In this document: piece after piece, positions 61,201 to 64,000 of the stretch
Layout: each line of letters starts with the position of its first letter
Position numbering within the stretch: the first letter of the stretch is position 1
NCBI RefSeq assembly: GCF_009870785.1
Contig: NZ_WTWX01000016.1
Coordinates: 1-64,000 of the forward strand
Source: Paenibacillus sp. An7
GTDB taxonomy: Bacteria > Bacillota > Bacilli > Paenibacillales > Paenibacillaceae
Length of the DNA: 64,000 nucleotides
Direction of reading: 5' to 3'
Notes under the pieces: model-generated
Databases searched by the model: none
What the model was told of the DNA's origin: nothing
Seen by the model: only the letters and a program-made list of their open reading frames with translations
Made by a program: the position numbers and the translations under genes

Positions 61201-64000
61201 TGTTTTGGTGAGTGATATTTGCGGTTGAGTTACAGGAATTTGTGTTTGATTCGATGTTGATGTACCTGAAAAAACACCTGATGTAAAACTAACCGTTGAT
61301 TGGTTATTAATTTGTGAAGGTACAGCCATGGTTACATTCACCTCAAATGTAACGACAGTACTTGCCCCGGGGGCTAGACTGCCGATTGGAATACCGGTTA
61401 GAGGAGATCGATCTGGAGCAAGGACTCCACCAATCACCACACTCCCGGGTACAAAAGAAACGTTTTGCGGTAACCCATCGCTGAGAATGACATTGGTGAT
61501 CGAAGAAGGACCACTATTAGTAATCGTGGTAGTGTAGGTAACTATATCACCTACTACAGCCAGAACAGTAGAAGCGGTGGTGACCACAGATACATTTGGA
61601 GCAGATACCTGAATTACAACACTGTTCGATGTAGCGTTTCCAGACAGTACACGGCCAGAAGGCGTTTGATAATAGTACAAAGCAGTTGCTTGGTTCAGGA
61701 TATTCTGTGATGCAGGTAGTGAATTTATCGTTACGAGGAAAGTAACAGCGGTCATACCACCCACAGGTACATCCGAAACTAAAAAACCACTCACTGGATT
61801 GGCGCCGGGAGCAGGCACACCTCCGATCACCACACTATTGGTTACAAAGCTGACTTCAGGAGGTAAGACATCTGTTAATGTTAGAGAGCTAACTGTATTC
61901 CCCGAATTGTTGATTTGAATGGTATAAGTCAGTGTGTCTCCAGCTGTAGCCAGCGTTGTATTCGTACTTTTTACAAGGGAAATCGCAGCGTTGTATACAG
62001 GAATGGTCACTGTATTCGATGTGGAGGAACCTGTGAATGATCCGCTTGTAAAAGCAGCAGTAGCTTGATTTTCAATTGCTCCGGAAGCAGGCAAAGAAAT
62101 GACTTTTAGCTGATAGGTTACCAAGGCAGAGGCTTGAGCCACAAGCGGACCAACGGCAATCCCGCTAGAGGGTACCGCTGTACTTACAGCAACTCCATTA
62201 ATACGAACTGAGCCGGTTACAAAGGAGGTTCCTTCTGGAGTAATATCGGATAAAATAATGGAGCTTGCGGTTCCAGATCCGGTGTTACGTACTGTGATGC
62301 TGTAAGTGATAATATCATTGATTGCTGCTTCAACAGTATTGGCTATTTTAACCAAGCTAATATTGAGGGCTGACACAGGAATGGATACAGTGTTAGAAGA
62401 AAGAGAACCACTTTGTATACGGCCACTAGGTAATGTATAGGTATAATTGATTGCTGCTGTATTCGTGATGGTTTGCGGCGTTGGCAGAGAAATGACCTGA
62501 AGCTGGAAAGTGACAGTGCTTGTAACATTCACTCCAAGCGTACCGATGGAGAATCCAAGTGCAGGATTTGCTGCAGGAATGCTAACCCCACCGAGCGTTA
62601 CACTTCCTGTAACAAAGCTTGTTCCAGAGGGTATGTTGTCTGTAATTTGAACTTGAGCTCCTATGTTACCTGTATTCGTAAGCTGTAGTGTAACTTCAAG
62701 TAGATTACCAATAGCAGTACTTGTAGCGTTAAAGCTTTTTAAGGCAGAGATATTAGGTGCGTATATGGGCGTCGAGATCATATTGGATATGATGTTTCCT
62801 GTGAAACTGCCTGAGCTATATGAGATACTCGATTGATTCGTGATCTGACTTGTCGAAGGAACTGAAGTTACAAGCGCTTGAAAAGATACAGTAGTCGTTC
62901 TACCGCTCTGCAAGCTCCCTATGGAGATACTATTCGCGGGATTTGCACTTGGTCGAACCACACCATCCACAGTTAAACTTCCCGCAATAAAGTTAGTGCC
63001 TGCGGGGCTGGCATCTGTAAACACGATATTCTGTAGAGTAGTTAGCCCGCTGTTTATAATTACTGAGGTGAATATGATCGTTTCTCCTACAGATGTATCC
63101 GTTACATTTACTGATTTCGTAAGGCTGACATTTGGTGTGGTTACGGGGATAGATAAAGTGTTAGATACGGCTGATCCGCTGATTGTTCTTCCATCTGGTG
63201 GCTGAAATGTATAAGAGATGCTTCCTTGATTAACTAGAGTGGGCGGTGCAGGGAGTGAGTTAACAACCACTTGGAAAGTAACATTTGTTGTACTCTTAAG
63301 AGCTAGGGTTCCTATATTCACACCGGTAGCAGGATTCGCTCCGGAGATCACCGTTCCATTCACTCGAAAGCTGCCAGGGACAAATGTTGTGCCCGCAGGA
63401 ATGACATCGCGATAAGTTACAGGCGCTCCTATATTTCCTGTGTTAGCTATGGTAGCTGTATAAGTCACCGTATCTCCTACAGTGGCATTTGTTGTGTCTG
63501 CTGACTTTACTATCGTGAATAGTGGATCATAAACAGGTATAGATAGGTTATTGGAAGGAATGACACCTGTTATTGTTCCTCCCCCAGCAACACTTTGGAA
63601 AGTAAAAGCAGTATTCGCTGAATTTGAGATCGTTTGATTCACTGGAGTAGAACTGACTGTGGCTGTATATGTAATTGTTATTGAACTGCCAAAATTCAAG
63701 GTTCCAATGGGGACACCGCTAAGTATATTGAAGGTGGGTCTTGATGTTCCGGCAACAACTACACTTCCAGGTACAAAGGTAACTCCTGAAGGAAGGACAT
63801 CCGTTAGAACGACACTCGCAGCATTGGCGGTTCCGGTATTGGATACAACAACGGTGTAGGTATAAGTATCACCTAAGACTAAACCCGTTGCAGAAGCACT
63901 TTTAACAACACTAATGGAAGGGGAATTGATATTAATCTGAATTGCATTTGCGTTAATAATGTACACATCACCCGAAGTGGTGAGGTTCAGTACTGCAGAA
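58246..64000 (-). CDS. Giant DUF11 repeat protein, N-terminus outside the window
   Basis: At least 1918 residues, open to the window edge, so partial. A GTG at 63966 is in frame but is not needed as a start; the frame continues upstream as LTTSGDVYIINANA. It consists of fifteen DUF11 (TIGR01451-type) units of about 127 residues, each with V-G-D-T-x-T-Y-T, N-T/S-G, P-A-G-T-S-F and G-S-V-x-V-x-G marks. Composition is Thr/Ser/Val/Asn-rich with almost no cysteine. Such proteins form long rods of beta-sandwich domains. The last unit is cut by the stop at 58246. Confidence 0.88.
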   Translation of the reverse strand, partial: SAVLNLTTSGDVYIINANAIQININSPSISVVKSASATGLVLGDTYTYTVVVSNTGTANAASVVLTDVLPSGVTFVPGSVVVAGTSRPTFNILSGVPIGTLNFGSSITITYTATVSSTPVNQTISNSANTAFTFQSVAGGGTITGVIPSNNLSIPVYDPLFTIVKSADTTNATVGDTVTYTATIANTGNIGAPVTYRDVIPAGTTFVPGSFRVNGTVISGANPATGVNIGTLALKSTTNVTFQVVVNSLPAPPTLVNQGSISYTFQPPDGRTISGSAVSNTLSIPVTTPNVSLTKSVNVTDTSVGETIIFTSVIINSGLTTLQNIVFTDASPAGTNFIAGSLTVDGVVRPSANPANSISIGSLQSGRTTTVSFQALVTSVPSTSQITNQSSISYSSGSFTGNIISNMISTPIYAPNISALKSFNATSTAIGNLLEVTLQLTNTGNIGAQVQITDNIPSGTSFVTGSVTLGGVSIPAANPALGFSIGTLGVNVTSTVTFQLQVISLPTPQTITNTAAINYTYTLPSGRIQSGSLSSNTVSIPVSALNISLVKIANTVEAAINDIITYSITVRNTGSGTASSIILSDITPEGTSFVTGSVRINGVAVSTAVPSSGIAVGPLVAQASALVTYQLKVISLPASGAIENQATAAFTSGSFTGSSTSNTVTIPVYNAAISLVKSTNTTLATAGDTLTYTIQINNSGNTVSSLTLTDVLPPEVSFVTNSVVIGGVPAPGANPVSGFLVSDVPVGGMTAVTFLVTINSLPASQNILNQATALYYYQTPSGRVLSGNATSNSVVIQVSAPNVSVVTTASTVLAVVGDIVTYTTTITNSGPSSITNVILSDGLPQNVSFVPGSVVIGGVLAPDRSPLTGIPIGSLAPGASTVVTFEVNVTMAVPSQINNQSTVSFTSGVFSGTSTSNQTQIPVTQPQISLTKTADTNNATVGDTVVYTITATNSGNLPAGLIVADTIPAGTTFTPNSVLVNGISIPGVSIIDGVGIGVIAAGATSVLSFSVTITSLPSPQLITNQASSTFTFTTPDNRTLTGTALSNTVSFPVSSPNVLVTKTSSLADVSVGDIITFTVTVTNLGIDDVQNVLLSDPVTGTTFIPGSVTINGGPNPTVSPVDGIGLGGIAAAASATVTYNVRVDSVPTPPEINSSASVSFTSGVFAGTTFSNAPIIPVYNPVLAAVKSASKINATVGDTLTYNITVSNTGNFGATINLTDTIPAGTSFVPNSVLINGLPSPGSDPSLGIISGSITPGTSSTITFSVIIDTLPSPQFLSNQSFVSYSYTLPSGRTLGGNVSSNVSVVTVSAPNVTAVKLSSFTSLTVGDVNTYTVTVGNSGIETVNNVIVTDALPAATSFVSGSVYVDGTQRPTANPSTGVTIGSITPGSTVNVTFQYRINSIPTTSLAQIENHAIVTFTSGTFSGSTFSNTVNTPVYSPILSAVKTANTINATVGDIVVYSITYTNTGNYGGNVVLTDLIPEGTTLIPNSVIVNGAPVPGANPATGMSVGVISSTSTVLFSVVINTLPVSQQLSNQATSTFAYTLPDGRTLNGSFVSNLLQIPVSSPNITLVKSASVATAVVGDTYTYRVLVTNNGIANVNNAVLSDVLAIESSFVPGSVTVGGSPQVDANPAGGISLGTIAPGSAVTVTFDVRVNTLPSAPYTIQNRSSVSFTSGAFTGASYSNTVNISIYQPIFQLLKTANTSNVTVGDTVTYFLNLTNTGNLPGTVTLTDDLPDGAVLVPNSVLINGVPQPGVNPETGISLGNVAPGSNINITVTLQIVVDTLPELQQLINQAFGTFTYAPPDGRLLGGNFSSNALVIPVSSPNVTVVKTTSTGDAVVGDTLTYTVVITNNGIVEVENVVMVDPVPAGTEFISGSVIVDGNARPNANPNTGVTVGTIQAGAFSTITFQVQVVTI

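Larger units (their letters stand above)
56534..64000 (-). repeat. Alternating A/B array of about 19 DUF11 units
   Basis: Units alternate strictly between two kinds. Type A has an N-T-G-N core and ends T-F-T-Y...D/S-G-R. Type B has an N-S/N-G-I core and ends S-F-T-S-G-x-F-x-G followed by I-P-V-Y. The order A, B, A, B holds through the whole long frame and continues across the 58246-58249 overlap into the next one. The last four or five units keep the order but have drifted. Confidence 0.8.

Noticed and set aside
59812-63859. Several plus-strand open frames inside the DUF11 array
   Set aside because: They recur at the same phase in each repeat and code Thr/Val-rich shadow peptides. They are mirror frames of the minus-strand repeats, with no ribosome binding sites of note.
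56534-64000. The repeat array as a possible CRISPR or satellite
   Set aside because: The repeat unit is about 380 bases, fully coding and diverged at DNA level; there are no short identical repeats with unique spacers.

Overview
The window is typical low-to-mid GC Bacillales chromosome, most likely Paenibacillus or a close relative. The evidence is strong AGGAGG-type ribosome binding sites, frequent TTG and GTG starts, LTA-synthase-type sulfatases, CcpN/YqfL control of pyruvate phosphate dikinase, DUF1836 and DUF3891 proteins, a c-di-AMP (ydaO-type) riboswitch, and Bacillus-like hxl, pdxK, fru and lut genes. The genus is an inference. I see no rRNA, tRNA, phage, IS element or CRISPR array.

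Layout. 1-3.6 kb: a probable sugar-oxidation pair (aldo/keto reductase, zinc alcohol dehydrogenase), then a histidine phosphatase and a YjbR-type protein. 4.0-7.7 kb: the fructose operon fruR-fruK-fruA. 7.8-13.7 kb: MOSC protein, two acetyltransferases, a tandem triplet of related small membrane proteins, a polytopic membrane protein and an HMCES/YedK protein. 13.9-18.7 kb: Old Yellow Enzyme, OsmC protein, lactonase and a first LTA-synthase-like sulfatase. 19.0-20.7 kb: hxlA-hxlB-hxlR (formaldehyde fixation by the ribulose monophosphate route). 20.9-26.1 kb: pepF, a DUF2500 protein, pdxK and two alpha/beta hydrolases. 26.4-34.3 kb: an apparent six-gene operon, rhaEW-rhaI-rhaB-lutA-lutB-lutC, which can take L-rhamnose to DHAP plus lactaldehyde/lactate and lactate on to pyruvate. 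34.7-37.9 kb: a self-sufficient CYP102-type P450-reductase fusion. 38.8-43.0 kb: ppdK-ccpN-yqfL, a gluconeogenic module with its enzyme, repressor and bifunctional regulator together. 43.0-50.8 kb: acetyltransferase, DUF3891 protein, a second LTA-synthase-like protein, a divergent free-standing IF-3 homologue, ppaC, a CNNM/CorC-type membrane protein and a DUF1836 protein. 51-55.5 kb: a soluble PAS histidine kinase and glgC-glgD. 55.6-56.2 kb: an NlpC/P60 hydrolase behind a c-di-AMP riboswitch. 56.5-64.0 kb: a giant DUF11 repeat array on the minus strand, running off the window end.

The most interesting structures are the following. (i) The DUF11 array is an alternating two-type repeat whose regular order continues straight across a 4-base stop/start overlap, so one repeat is split between two reading frames. 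(ii) ppdK-ccpN-yqfL has two direct repeats resembling CcpN operators, one on the -35 region, and ccpN has a ribosome binding site that fits a non-canonical AUA start better than the apparent GTG. (iii) There is an IF-3 paralogue away from rpmI-rplT. (iv) The rhamnose and lactate operons are joined. (v) The c-di-AMP aptamer ends about five bases from a Shine-Dalgarno, which suggests translational control. (vi) A tandem triplet of small two-TM proteins shares a cytoplasmic motif, with a possible fourth relative 26 kb away.
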